NCBI GenBank assembly: GCA_037043015.1
Contig: CM073323.1
Span: forward strand, 992,001-1,056,000
Direction of reading: 5' to 3'
DNA length: 64,000 nucleotides
Origin: Bryum argenteum
Lineage: Eukaryota > Streptophyta > Bryopsida > Bryales > Bryaceae
Each line of letters starts with the position of its first letter. The first letter of the stretch is position 1. Shown here one piece after another: positions 12,028 through 25,100 of this stretch. Position numbers and translations under genes: made by a program. The notes under the pieces were generated by a model. That model did no database searches, was not told the DNA's origin, and was given only the letters and a program-made list of their open reading frames with translations.

Positions 12028-15000
12028 TTAACCTGGAAACCGCGTACCAAAAATACGATAAAGGCGTGACTCTCGAGGCCGTTCTTTATCCAGATAGTAA
12101 GACATGAGGCAACAATTCACCCAGGGAGGATCCGGTGGACAACTTTCATTTACTCCCAGAAGACGCTCCACTTTGCGCCTCAAGGCCCCTACTGTGTCTC
12201 CTTGCAGTCTCATATTGCAAGCTGGGTGTCCAACAAAGAAATCGACCTGCACACGGGACCGTCATCAGCAGCATTCAGACGCAATAATGTGCACTCTACA
12301 CACTAAGAAATTACAAACAAAAAAAAACAGTCATCTGGTCCCAGAAGACGTACTGCATCCTGGCCATACAGATAGGCGTGGAGACGAGCAGTTGAATCCT
12401 CCAGTGTGAGTCGTACAACATATACGAAGTCGTCGTGCTTCGGCTGACAAAAATCAAACACATCCAATGGCCAAGTGGCCATGACTCGCACCATGCACCG
12501 GAATTTGTACGTCACCTACAAATCGATAGACACGGTCACATATTATACAAACTGATCCTCCCATCCCACCATTCAAAACTTCACCGAATTGTCAATAATT
12601 CCATTAGTGCTACTCTAGCATGGCTTCGTTGTTTGCAGCAGTTACAATCCATGACTGAGATAATGAAAATTTTGTATCCCCCTAGAAACTGCAGATCATC
12701 TGAAAACTCAAAACAAATAAGGTCAACTAGATTCTCTACTCTGCATTTTCGGCACAAAATGGGCTATGTAACCAAGTCTCAAGCTATGAACTAGTACATG
12801 AACGGACCTGTGGGTATGTGAGGACCTCGCGTAATGAAGAAACCTTGACATGGTCGTAGCCCGTAACTGCAGAAGCAGGTTCCCGTAAGGATTACTCAAA
12901 AAAGCAGTGCCATAGTCCGTACGTAGAACTGAAGAAACAGAAGTTAAGCTCATATTGCTGTTGAGGTAGCATCTCTGCGTGAGTCGAACTAAACTGGACT
13001 GAGACTTGTATGCAGGACAACATACCTGTCATAGATTGAGGAGGCTTTGGACACGAGTGAGGAAGACGAAGTGCGTCTGAAGTAAGGCGCTCTGCATATG
13101 CCCTGTAGCCACGACATTGATACAAGCCTCACACATTTTTCGTACGAAACCAGGAGGTGAAATGTCTGAAACGGTTATGCTTCAACATTTTCTTACAATC
13201 ATACAAATGGACCGCAGTACCTTTCACAGTCGCGTACAGCTGCAGTATTCGGAGAGAGTAAGCCAAGCTTGCTCTCATGAAGGATGACCCCTTCATAGAG
13301 TCCTTTCCGAATACAGCATTTGATGTTGCGCAATTTCACCCAGTCACCTGCCACAACCGGCTCAGCCCCAAGATCATCTTCACCTGCATTTTGAGGAACC
13401 AAAGGCAAGACCGTGCCTAAGGCTGGGAAACTACACATCACATCAAAGGGCACTTCCAGCTCCTTTGAACTCCATAAATCTTGCCCCGGGACTCCGTTCT
13501 CATCCAGCTCCCTAACACATACGACTGATTATAATCACTTAACTGAGTATAATACTTTTCAGCGTACACTTGCGGTGTAACGAGACCACATTCTGAATAT
13601 GAGCACATGGCTAAGAGTGACTCATTACCAGGAAGCACTCCGAGCAAATGGCAAGATGAAATACAACTTCTCTTACAACTGTTCGTCCTTTAACTCTAGA
13701 CTTGAGGCGAATAATTTCTCCATCATCAACTTCTGAACGAGTATCATCGGAGGAGGTGTATTCCCATCCTCAAGATCTAAGAGTACTTGCTCAAGACAAA
13801 ATTGGTTCCCACCGCTACTGTATGTTTCAACGTCGACGAGCTCTAGTAAATAAAAGACTTTCGAGAAGCACAGCGGGGCCTTACAAAGGATACGAGGGAA
13901 CTGGGCTTGCATCAGTTCCATCCCAAACGTAGATGATAACATTATTTTGTGATTCATCTTGATGATTCACAAACAATATCTGCAAAACCCTTACTCTCTT
14001 CACTAAGGCTTCCGGTAATTCCAATATACCATTCCCGACCATACAATTTGAAGTGTCAGCACCAATAAGGGCAATGTGAACAGCAGAAGTCAGTCCAGTG
14101 TAAAGCCATAGGACAAGCATGCGAACGAGGACATATTCTACACAATACAATAACAAGTAGAAACAATCCCAAACATCAAGTCAGGAAGAACAATAGAGTA
14201 CGCACCTTACAAATCAAATCAAAATAAGAGTCCACGTTAATATCTTTGATCTGCTTAATGTATTTGTTAGTTCCTGGAACTGTTAACACGGGACAACAAA
14301 ACCAGTCGGGTATTATTGCTTGCAAAAAGATAAGGCTAAACTAACAAATATGTGTGGTTGGCGACCAGTGAGGAGGTTTCTCATTTCATTCTTTCTTAAA
14401 AAAGACGTGGAGACTTTCAACGCAAAATGTAAAGCTGTTACGAGAGGCCAGGAGATGGTCATACATATGTCGATAGAGTGGCAAGATATCCAATTTCGAA
14501 AATGGTCGACGATACCACGATCCTGTGCCTCCATAGTAAAATTGCTGTGAGACATCTGATAGGGTTCATATCCGTCCCCTTCAAGGCCATGCACCAACAT
14601 GAAGGATGATCCTTTCTTTGGGTTTCCCTGTGCTTGAGGAGCATCCATGTAGTTCTTGATCTGTTCGCCATCCACAAATCTGGAAACTTAAATATTCTGT
14701 GTGCTTTAATATAGATTGCCATCACATTAAGAAGAAAGGCCTTTCATCGATTTCTAATGTGCAAACGACAAAAAACACATAGCCTATCACTAACTACACA
14801 TAAGAAAAACTCAAAGTCTGCACTTTACGCATAAAGTGCAGGCTTCATACACTAGCGGTGCGCAGAGCAAAATTTCGTACCACAAGGCGATGGAAGCGAA
14901 TAATATCACCAAGCTTTCTCACGTGTGGCATGGTATCCCCAGGTGAGAAATAGAGAACCCGAAGGCGCGGGCTGTTCTCAGAGGTATCGATCACCGTCAT

Positions 15001-15265
15001 TGTACAAAGATAATCTGTCCCCACAAACACATCCACCTGAGAAGTATGACACAGAAAAGATCCTCTCTTAAATATGTTACGAAGTTAAACACGATACAAA
15101 GTAGCCTAACGTCCTTGAGAGCGTACCTGTTCCTTGAGTACGCTTGGGCTGCTCGTACTCGACCACAATGCCGTAGAAGTTCACCTTCTGTCCTACACAG
15201 ACGACGGCATCTGCAAGCCCTTTGTAGGTGTATTTCTCTTGCACCCGATGCGCCCCCATCGACAT
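12028..15265 (-). CDS. POT1: Protection of telomeres protein POT1
   Basis: Ten exons: 15265-15127, 15014-14881, about 14679-14465, 14279-14206, 13979-13885, 13511-13228, 13127-13026, 12866-12808, 12515-12354, 12246-12028; about 494 residues, close to the usual plant POT1 size. POT1 binds the single-stranded telomeric overhang through two N-terminal OB folds. OB1 is visible as KVNFYGIVVEYEQPK, DYLCTMTVIDTSE and KLGDIIRFHRLVV. OB2 shows IIYVWDGTDASP, FPALGTVLPLV and WVKLRNIKCCI. The C-terminal OB domain shows YKFRCMVRVMATWPLDVFDF, RLTLEDSTARLHAY and PPWVNCCLMSYY, ending RLYRIFGTRFPG. All junctions are GT-AG and in phase except exon 2 to exon 3, where no pair of canonical sites keeps the frame cleanly. 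That join is unresolved: a noncanonical site, a missed microexon or a one-base error would each explain it. Confidence 0.88.
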
Positions 15266-17565
15266 TATGCTGTGGCACAGGCAATCACGTGGATGTGAGG
15301 TCCAACAAATGCAAACAAGGGCCGAATCAGGTGATTATTCAGCACAGGACGATTATGCATCAATTAAAAACCCTAACCTTCCGTGTCACTGAAATATTCA
15401 CAGTGCATAGTCTCCCAACAATGCATGTGAGCTACTGAAATTCTCATGAAGGAAATGTTCACATTTAAGTGGAGAATACTGCAGACTGAGGACGGCGCTC
15501 CAGCTTCGTCGTCGAGTAGGTTGCCGAGTAGGGTTGGGAAACTATAAGATTATGCGAAATTCTTCAGCTTCCCCTGCCGATCGAGTTCGGTAGTATGGAG
15601 AATTAGAGTTGCAATGCTCGTTCCCCTTGAACTAAAAAATGTCCGTAACTCCTCCTTGGTAGTGCTTGCGACCCCGATCAGCAGAATTATGACCGCACCA
15701 GAAGAAACTCCACGGAATGCGAGTACTACGTGGGAAGCTTGCGAATGCAAACCCTGTGATCGAAGGATACCACGCAATCCATCTGCAGACAGCCCAATTT
15801 TTCTACGGGCGAGTCTGAACAACTATAAGATTCTTGCAGCCATGCGCATGAGTGTGCTCCGCATTCCAAAATGAATGAGCTTCATCACTTTGCAAAAGCT
15901 GCGGACTGCTCCATCCAGATTAACATTCCCCTTTCGCTACAGCACAGCGAAACCTCAATAAGCTTCACGGGGAAGCTACCAATCTAATTTTCATTGACGA
16001 ATTGGACATGAGTGACCATGACATCACGTTGAGCTCGAAGTGTTATGGGGACATTCAACCCCTGTGACCCAAAATCACAAAATAGAAACATTGTAGACAA
16101 CCAAGTCATCCAATATATTCTAGTACTGAAATTATAAAATTAAATTAAAATTAAATTACAAAATATTAAGAACATTCCTACTTGCGGAATTGCCAAGGAA
16201 TGTTGGTAGTTACTTTATATATTTATGAATGTTTTACATTCTACCGTGGGCATTAAAGACAAAGGTATTTTTTTCATTCTTGATATATTTTTAAGTTTTT
16301 CAATTATTTTTGTCACTTGGATATAGAAAAACTCAAAGAGATAGCATTCTATTCCCATGTTTTTACATCAATCTCGATGCTTTACATGAGAAGTCAAGCC
16401 TTTGAGCGATGAACCAATCGAATGAGAGGAATTCTTGCCCTCCTGGGCTCATGATTGACTTGACTTGCAACCATGGTATTACTAGTTTACTCATTTTCAT
16501 ATTGAACCAAAATGACCCTATTCTTGATGTTACACACATAAGACAAATATAATAAACCAAGAATCTCTTAAAACATAAACAATTTGTCCCAAACATAGAG
16601 TACATTGAAAGTATGTACTCCGTTCTCACACATTATCCAATCTCTGCCTCTTGAACAATGCTTGGCATAAAAAATCAATTTATTGTGTCCCAAGCATATT
16701 TGATTTTTCTTACACCAAAATGCACTCAACCATTTCAATAGCAGTTTCCATGAGGACAACACTTTCCTGAAGTTGACACCTAGACATCTAGACACCTAGA
16801 AATGCACACAACTGCAGAAGTTCTGAGTAGACCGGAATATGCAAATATGCAATAACTTGACATGTGGGCAATGCCGAATCTGACGTGCACCCAATCTCAC
16901 AGATTCTCAGAGAATAATGGACACGGCATGCGCAGACAATTTCTTATTGCGCTGATTAGATTAGATTCTGTGGTTAACTTGAAAAACAATGGTTCATGAA
17001 CTTCATCGTTCTCGGCCATATTCAAGACGCCGACCAGTGAACTAATATAGTGAACAAATCTATTACATCTCCAGGAACCGTTTTTGAATAGACTACCGTA
17101 GTAACTTCACGTTCATCATCGCATCACATTCCAACGTGACCATAATTAATGAGCATTCTTGCCTTCGACTCCATCGAGTACCAAAGGACGAAACTGCAAC
17201 AGAGAATGCGAAAATTTGAGGAGATAATATTTCGTGTAGAACTCTGGATAAGTCCGAATCACAGGGATGCAGGGTCAGCCCTTCATTACGCTATGACCGG
17301 CTAGAGATTCTTCGAGTAAGTACACACAGTGTGAAATGAATCGGTATAGGATGGAGCAACGAAGGCAAATTGCTCTCCTAACCTAGCTCATCAAAAACTA
17401 TCATGTTACATATATACAGGAGGTGTGTGCACTGTTCGCAGCCTCATACTAAGTACCTATGAATCTCTCCGTTGTCCTCAATCGGACAGAATAATGATGT
17501 GAAAACTCCAATGATGATGCGAGATCATCGCATCAAGAACCTTCAAATGAGACGCCGCCGATCTT
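15266..17565. other. Intergenic; a 90-codon minus frame between 12-bp direct repeats
   Basis: Upstream of POT1. An open minus-strand frame at 15822-15550 lacks a convincing start; upstream in-frame ATGs are cut off by TAG. It lies between two copies of AACTATAAGATT (15540-15551 and 15821-15832). The rest, 15900-17560, is AT-rich without recognised features. Confidence 0.4.
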
Positions 17566-17871
17566 TCACGACCTCCTGTTCCCGGGTATGCTGGAAGCGC
17601 GAATCTGAACAGGAACGGGCCTCCCCGTGCCAGAACCACCGCAACTGCTACAAGTCATCTTTCCCGAGCCGCTGCACGTACCACAACCGACGTCGTTATC
17701 CGACCATCTCGTGCACATACACGGCACTTTTCGACTTCCATTACAAGTGGCGCACTGCCTCTCGCCCATCATCGGCTTGTGATCTTCGGCATCCAAAATC
17801 GACTTCACCATCCACGCGCCGGCCAACACCGACACACCCTGAACGACCTGAACTACTACTCCCGGAGACAT
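17566..17871 (-). CDS. Small DnaJ-type zinc-finger membrane protein
   Basis: A single-exon frame of 101 residues. Residues 4-22 are hydrophobic and form a probable N-terminal membrane anchor. Four paired cysteine motifs follow, CATC (40-43), CMC (51-53), CGTC (63-66) and CSSC (74-77), two of them in CxxCxGSG context. This is the DnaJ cysteine-rich zinc-binding pattern without a J domain. Plants have a family of such short proteins with the same SPG start, RWSDxDVGC centre and GGSGTGRPVPVQI end; their role is poorly known but thiol/zinc chaperone-like activity is assumed. The length matches the family, so the frame is complete. A GC-rich leader extends upstream to about 18640. Confidence 0.85.
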   Translation of the reverse strand: MSPGVVVQVVQGVSVLAGAWMVKSILDAEDHKPMMGERQCATCNGSRKVPCMCTRWSDNDVGCGTCSGSGKMTCSSCGGSGTGRPVPVQIRASSIPGNRRS

Positions 17872-18925
17872 GTTTGCAACCGAAGTGTACTTCTCTTACT
17901 TCAATTCCACGACAATACGCGAAAACGTGATAAAAGAAGCCTCCCTACGCTCGCACAGCGATCTCCCGTAAAAGCAGAAGTCCTCAAAGAAGTCGGTGAC
18001 ACCTTATTTACGATAAGAGAAAAATTGTTCAAGACAAAACACTTCTGTGGCGAATTTCGAGCTCCCAGCACAGGGTTTGTGTGATACTGAATAAAGGGGT
18101 ATGATACACTTGACCAGAGTTTGAAGCTTTTGAGCAAAACTCTATTGACTATCAAGAGAGAATCTACCAACTTCGGAGACAAAAGCTTCGAGGGAACCGG
18201 AAACAGGCAGAATCCGCCGAGTGAAGTTGGTATGAGAGTGTGCAACACAGCGGTGGAGGATATAAGCGAGTGAGGGAAAAGAAGGTGACCAAGCAAGTGA
18301 TCGGATGGTTGCCGCGACTTGCAGATTCGAAGGAGTAAAGACGGCTTGAAGCAAACAGAGCATGACACCTTCTAAACGCCAAACCCTGGCTCGTTCCAGC
18401 CGTCCGTCCACCCCATCCTGAACCGTTGGATGATCCACTCGCAAGCGGCCAGTAGTCTTGCGTGGAAAGATTCTAGTTTGGTCACGTGGCTTGCGTCGTA
18501 GACCGCTAGATCTCTGCGGCGCAGGGCAGCCGTTGGATGGAGCGTGGTGGCCGTTCGTTAGTGGCGGGCGAGGACCGGACGTGGAGGTCAAGGCACAAGG
18601 GAAGTTGGCGTAACGAGAACCCCCCACATATGACCCCACTCGTCCTTCAACCGGCCTAACCCTTAGAACTGGTTTTTCCGATACTACATGTTCTGGTTTA
18701 GTCGTCTAAAAATCGATTAATTTAGGAGAATATTAATTTAAAAAAATTTCCATTGTGTTTTTCAATACCCACAATTTTGAGGATTTTGATTTTTTTTTAA
18801 CTTATAGTTTGATTTTCATGAATTTTTTTATGGGATGCTTTACATGGGGTCGTTGAAGTGCAAAAATCATGTTGAGAGGATTGGTTTATTTCTTGTAATC
18901 GGTTTGACTTTGTAAATCTCCCCTA
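17872..18925. other. Probable promoter and leader of the DnaJ-type gene, then AT-rich spacer
   Basis: Positions 18330-18650 are GC-rich, as expected of a promoter or 5' leader. A long minus-strand frame there (18639-18142) has no recognisable motif and a composition set by the GC-rich DNA, so I do not call it a gene. No other feature is supported. Confidence 0.4.
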
Positions 18926-19673
18926 GAGCATTTCCAACAAACTAGAAAACGTCCTTTTCCTTTCCCAACGAAATGGTAAAGGACTTGCTACCTTTGGCAG
19001 CCCGCCAAAGAAATGCTTGAGACTTACCAAATGTGGCAGTTCGTCTCACCTGAATCCAAAGGACCCACCCCTGAATCCAAAGGACTTTCAAAGTACTCTC
19101 TTCATGGTTGTTTGAGCATCTTTCATTCTTCATTGTTTTAGCATCTTTTTATTGTTTATATCTTTTTAAAAGTTCATTTTCTTAAGAGTTCATCATTTTT
19201 ATATTTGTTTGTCATCTTTCTATTGTCTTCATTCTTTTAAGCGTCTTTGGACGTACTGAGAATATAGAATATAACATGGTAATATAGCAAGGTCCTTTAA
19301 CTAGTTCATAGGAAAAGGGTGTGGATTCAAAGGGGTGCTACATTTAACAACTAAAGGATATGACTTGCTACATTTAGGAATATAGTTCTTTTTCTTTTCA
19401 GTCACAAAAGACTTGTAATCTCACAAAGGTAGCCGACAAAGATAGCACGGCTTGGAAAGGAAGAATTTCACACCGTCTTTTGAAAAAATCTCAAAACTTT
19501 TGAATTCAAGCACCTCTAAACTCTCCTCATGGTGTAGTGGAAGGCAGATTATAGAAGGGACATTTAACGAGACCCTTGTGAAAAGGTGTGGATTTAAAGG
19601 GATTCCAAATTTAGCTACTAATGTTACATGACTACATCTAGCCACATCCATTACTAGTATGTTGGGGATGCTC
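18926..19673. mobile_element. Non-autonomous DNA transposon, 748 bp
   Basis: The ends are inverted repeats: left GAGCATTTCCAACAAACTAG, right (reverse-complemented) GAGCATCCCCAACATACTAG, 17 of 20 identical. TA flanks both sides (18924-18925, 19674-19675), possibly within a longer target site. The GAGCATC(T/C)CCAACA terminus is a common plant MITE end. The interior contains repeated CAAAGG/AAAGGACTTG words and no protein. Confidence 0.75.
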
Positions 19674-19675
19674 TA

Positions 19676-22107
19676 ATTTCATTAGACTTAACATTTTAGA
19701 AATTTGATCGAGTTATAAACCAACTTCATACTTGTGCTAGAGTAAGTAAAAAAAAACAATGTAAGAAACTCCTAATAATAAACTTGACGATTTCTTTCAT
19801 TCTTATAGTTTTGTAAATATTAATCATCCATTACTTCTCGATAATCTTCTAATTGCCTTGAAGCTTTAGAATTAGAATAAACTATGCATTAATATTTTGA
19901 ACCTGGAGTTGAGAACTTCAAGGCAAGAATGACGGCTAGTGACAAGTTTCTTAAGAAAAAGGGCACCATGATGTGGTGCTACGAAGAATTTATAAGGGGC
20001 CATGGGTTAAACTTCATAATTATGTAATAAGTTTCGCATTCCTAACTCAAAGATTTTCGTATGAAGATAACCCTTTAGTGCCCAAGAGAGCAAAGATAGG
20101 TTCTTGCTCTTTCGGGCACTTAGATGAAGGGTCTAATTATAGTATTTTGGATTATAATTTAGTTTAGCTGTGGAAATATATACATACTATGTGTGGTAAA
20201 TTTTGCAAAAGCCAAATTTGAATTTTTGAATTTTATTACCGATATTTTAGTTTTGAAGCTTGAAAAGGGCAGTAGAAAAAATAAATTAAAATAAAAAATA
20301 ATAAAAAATAAAAAATATATACTACAATATAATATATAATAGATATAGATATATTTACTCATTTATTTTGGGATTATGTTATGATAGAACTACTACTCAA
20401 ATTTTCAAAAATTTCAGGTTGAAACTTCTTCCAATTTACAAGAGCATCCTTCAAACATTTCAACATCAAACTTCAATTTCTGCATCATTTGTGATTGTTA
20501 TAATCTTCCAAATAGTGAAGATTCACCAGTTGAAATTTTCATGGTAGTACTAATGGTAGTTAGCTTTAAAATCTTACAATCAAAAGTAGAAAAAAGCAGT
20601 AAATGTTTTGACAATATCTTAATTCCAACAAGGTGGTCAAAGTTCGCGGATTTTGAAGTTTTGAGACCCATAACATGCCTAGGGCACTTAGGAATTAACA
20701 TAAGATATGCAAATCTCCCATATATTGAAAAAGGAAGAAGTCACTTCAATATTACTAGAAGTCAAATACGTCTGATTTTTATTGAGAGAAAAAAGTGAAC
20801 TCATCATTCATATGTCCAAATGACACTGCTCCTTCCTGATTATGGTCTATGTTTTTAATATATAATGATATATAAACAAATAAGATGGAGATAATGAAAT
20901 GAAAAATGCTTCTTTAGTCTATTTCTCTTTAAATAATTGAATATGAGCCAATCAATGACTGTGATTGAGTCAAGGCATTTCCTTGAACTCAACTATAATG
21001 AAGGATACCATGAAATCATTAGCCACTGTAGAAAATTTAGCATACATTGGGGACCTCAAAGTGGTGATCATATTCCTTTCTCCAAGGTAGTGAAAGCCAT
21101 AAAGGACCAAGAGCATTTAATTCTCCAATCACAGATTTTGGAATTCCTTGATCATGGCTCTTGGTCCATAGTGTAAAGCAACCCTAAATGCTAATGAGAA
21201 GTGTAATGCATTGTGCTTTTGGTATACAACGTATTCTTTTCATATTGCGTGAAAATTAGTGAACTGGGAAGACAAAGAGCAAAATCGGTCTTTTCTTATG
21301 AACTCCAAGGATTCCATATATGTTTGTGTAATACTAAGGGCATACCATTAAGGGTAGTTTGAACGGGCATTTTATTTATTCACGCCAACCTTGTGGGTGT
21401 TCTTATTTATTTATTTATAATGCTAAAAGGATACCGGCAGTCAAGAGTCAAGAGTGGAGGGTAGCCAGGGGCACGCGGTAAGGAGGTGAGTGCGTGGGAA
21501 GGTGGGTGCAGCAGCGGCAGCCGCATGTATCCAGCCACCGCCGCGTGCATGCTCCAGCCTTGCCACGAGAGACCAGCGACCTTCCCTTGCCTCCAACCGC
21601 CCTGCCACACTCACCTGCCTACCCCTTCTCCTACATGGACAACTCCACCCGCTTCTTGCTACTACACTAGTACAGCACTTCACTCTTGGTCTCAGATCTT
21701 CCGGCTCTCACCCAATCGTTTCTCGCGGTTCTTATTCAACTCATCAATGACCACACCAAAAGGAAAAAGTGAACCTTGCCAGCGTGCCATTCAAAAGTGA
21801 TTAAAAGTGCATCATGGTCCTACACTGTGAGGACAGAAAGCGCTGCCACCACTTTGCCCTCGCAGTCAAAAGAAAAGTTTCTGCATTTACTTGTAAGAAA
21901 TTCCGTAAAGTACTGTGAACCACTCTACTATCAGATTCCAGTATCAAAAGAAAGGTCATCAATTACACTCGCATTGAAAATAATGTTACAAGTTGGTATT
22001 TCTCATGCACCTCTGTACCCTTGGATACAGCGCCGTTCAGTATTTGGATTCTAAAAGGCCGATTGATGTGTAATCTGGACGGTTCGGAGAAGTAATCGAT
22101 GTGGGCA
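19676..22107. other. Intergenic, no supported gene; includes a SINE tail and a short hairpin
   Basis: AT-rich DNA with short unconvincing open frames, such as 20937-21176. A 64-nt hairpin lies at 21104-21167 and a SINE 3' tail at 21331-21418. Positions 21430-21720 are GC-rich; together with the following bases to 22107 this is probably the 3' side of the CPR5 gene. Confidence 0.4.
21331..21418 (+). mobile_element. SINE 3' tail fragment
   Basis: The stretch GGGCATACCATTAAGGGTAG followed by a TTGAACGGGCATTTTATTTATTCACGCC-like region matches the 3' part of the 5S/tRNA SINE at 35546-35962 and of the copy at 32641-32770. It ends in a (TTAT)n tail. The copy is truncated at its 5' end. Confidence 0.6.
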
Positions 22108-25100
22108 TCACGGAGCCCAGAGGACTTGGGCAACTTTTTCTAGATATAATTTCAAGGGCAAGTACGCCAGGTTCCAAAGAGTCAGGGCAAGCAACTCCAC
22201 AATCTCTCGAACGTGTGCGAATGGGAGAAGGCCCGTTAGAATCGGCAACACCAGCACGGTGGTTACATGGAACCAGAATTGCCGCCACCAAGGCCTCATT
22301 AGATACGGGTGTCCATGACTTTTGCCTGTGTCACTCGGAAGTGCTCCATGTAAGAAGTTGTACAAGGTTGGCGTGAAGCAGGTTGCGAATGTGTGCACGA
22401 GGCAGAACGTTTCCCAAAGCAGCAGCCAATGATACCCTGAACCTCCTATACTGTCTACTGCAAATTTCCCTGCACATCCGCATATACCGCCTATGACCAC
22501 GATGAGGATAGTTGCCGGAATTGTCTGGCTGTTGCTCGTCACACTCTTCCGCAGCAGAGACGCCGCTACAACACAGATTATCCCCAGTCCCACGAACATA
22601 CGGCCTGCCATGGTGACCTCGCATGCCAACATGTGAAGATGTGATATCAAGTAGTTGCTGGAGTCAACAAGCTTGTTGAATCCAGGCACATATGAGTTGC
22701 TCGGCTCCTGCACAGAAATTGATCCAGGTTTCAAAATTTGCGAGCAGAAGTAAATATTCTCATCCATTGAAAAATTGACAATTGATGGCTCTCCGACATT
22801 CAACGGCAATACGAAATGACGAGGGAACGATAAATGTGAAGCCAAGGTGCTTACATAATAAGTGGGCTCACAAGCAGAGACCATGTCCACCAAACGACCA
22901 TAAGAGTACTTCCAAACAGCAAAGAAGAGGGCACACAGCATCACGAACAAGCCTGCCACCAATTCATCAGCGCATCTCTTGGCAAGCTCTGTGTAAGCAG
23001 CTGTCAGCTTCCGATCCTGAAACTCCGCATCTTTGGACTCAGCGCTGTTCCGACTCAAATCGACCGTCTCCCTCATCAAACTGTTCAAGTTAGATGAAAG
23101 CTCCAACCTAGCCTCTTGCAGGTGGAGGTCACGGAACTTGTAAGCAAGCTCCATCTTTCTGAGATGCATCTCCTGTTGCATCAGCACTATCTTCTGCTGC
23201 TTGTAATGCGACTCCCCTCCAAGATGCGACAAACTCGATTCAGATGTACGCTGACTCCTTGATGTCGGTTGCAACGCAAGGTCTAGCTCTCCCAATATAT
23301 GAGAGACACCTCCATGCTGTTGTTCGCTTCGTGGTGCTTCGTGGTGAGAAGCATCACCCTCTGCACCTCCTCCATTTGCTACTTGTTCCAACACACTCCC
23401 TCCCCAACTAAATCTTCTACCACTCTGGTGGACTTGAGATCTGCCATCACCCGTGGCATTCTCTGACAACCTTTCAGATGCGCCACATTGCAAGCGCGAC
23501 CTTACACCATCTATATCACCAGATGCCTCGTTATCGACACCATAACGAGTACCATCCTTGGCGTATTGTGATGGGACGGTACTTCCGTGCCTGCTGTGAG
23601 CCATTGCTCCAGGACGTTTTGCTGAGAAAGTCAGCCTGCTTAATTCTGCTGCAAGGTCTGATTCAGAGTCGGGTTCCACTCGACGATGCAGTAAAGAGTC
23701 CGATTCAAATACGGGGTCCGAATTAGCAACCCCTGAAGAACTTGTCCACTCGTTGTTGTCATCGTCTTCGTCGTCTGTCCGTCTACGGTATCTTCTAGCT
23801 GAACCTTCGGATCGCTGCTGGGAAAAATCTCCAATGTGGTTCAAAAGTGAAGACGGTGCAGGCTTTCTAGCGGATGCGTTCCGAACACTTCCTAGAAGAC
23901 GATATGTGCTCCTAAATGACTCCTTGAACTGCTCAACAAAACCTGGACATTCTTTACCAATCACCTGCGCAGTAACACAAGTGAGATTTGAGCGAGTTTT
24001 GAAACAAGAAAATATTGAACTACGGTGTAAGCAGAAATAGGACTCGTACTATGCAAGCGTTCCTATAACACTCTAGAAAATTGCTTGTTCTTTTTCTCAG
24101 AAGGAAACTGAAGCAAACCTGAACAGGAAGATATCTAGAAGCACTCAGGAACCTGAAAATGATAACTTACCGGCGAGAGGGATTCCGTCATTGCAGCCTC
24201 GAGGAGCTGGTCAGAACATAGAATTAGTACATGGAAGACTTCCAACTCATCAAAACGAGGAGTGTCACACCACAACAAGGGTACCAGGCAATTCACTGAT
24301 TTAACTTACTTCACCAAGTGCATTTCAGCTACGACATATAACTTTGAAAATTAATCTTGAGACAAACATGAAGAAAATAACACAAAATGCTTGCACTAAT
24401 ACAAGTTTGCCTCCGTAAAATATCACCTGTGACAACTCGTCAGCTGTTCGAGGCGCCCTGTCAACATGCTCTTGCTGCAGCGCCTGCTGATTAGCCATGA
24501 TCATGATTTCAATGTGAGAAATGTTAACATGGCTTATCTTTGGATGCACATCACGCTAGTATGTACAGGCAGTCAAACCTCTAGCTCATCTGCAGCAATA
24601 GATAGCTCAGAAACTCCAGGCCAGCTGCTCTAAAACGAGCATACATACGTAATTCCAGAACAAAGGTGATCCGCACCTCAGCCATGACAGTTGCTATCGC
24701 CGTTCCGAGAGGTTTTGACAAGCTTCCGACTCTCGCTGCGGGGTACTCGCCCTCGGTGTTAGTCGACGCGCCGGCAATCATTGAAAAGCCTGTGGTGGAA
24801 GGGCATGAGTCTTCGACAGCCCCCTCACTCAAAACAGCCTGCTCCTCCTCCTTGCAAGGCCGCAACCGACCTCTCTTCCTCCACATCAGAGCTACAGCAG
24901 CACCAAGACATGCGGCCAGTTTCAAAGCGTCCAACAAGTGCTGCATCCTCTTTGACGAACTCTGGGCCTCCGTGGGCACTTCCGGACACCCAACATCCTC
25001 ATCACACCCACTGTCAAATCTCCAAAGCAGAAATCAGGATCTTAGTGACCAAAAATCATTCAGATTTCAAACTACAATCGACTCAAGCGTCTATTCAAGC

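Noticed and set aside
13673..13957. A 94-codon minus frame within POT1
   Set aside because: Joining 13885 to 13511 gives the conserved POT1 OB2 sequence in phase, so this frame is mostly intronic.
18142..18639. A 165-codon minus frame upstream of the DnaJ-type gene
   Set aside because: No motif or splice partner; explained by GC-rich leader DNA.
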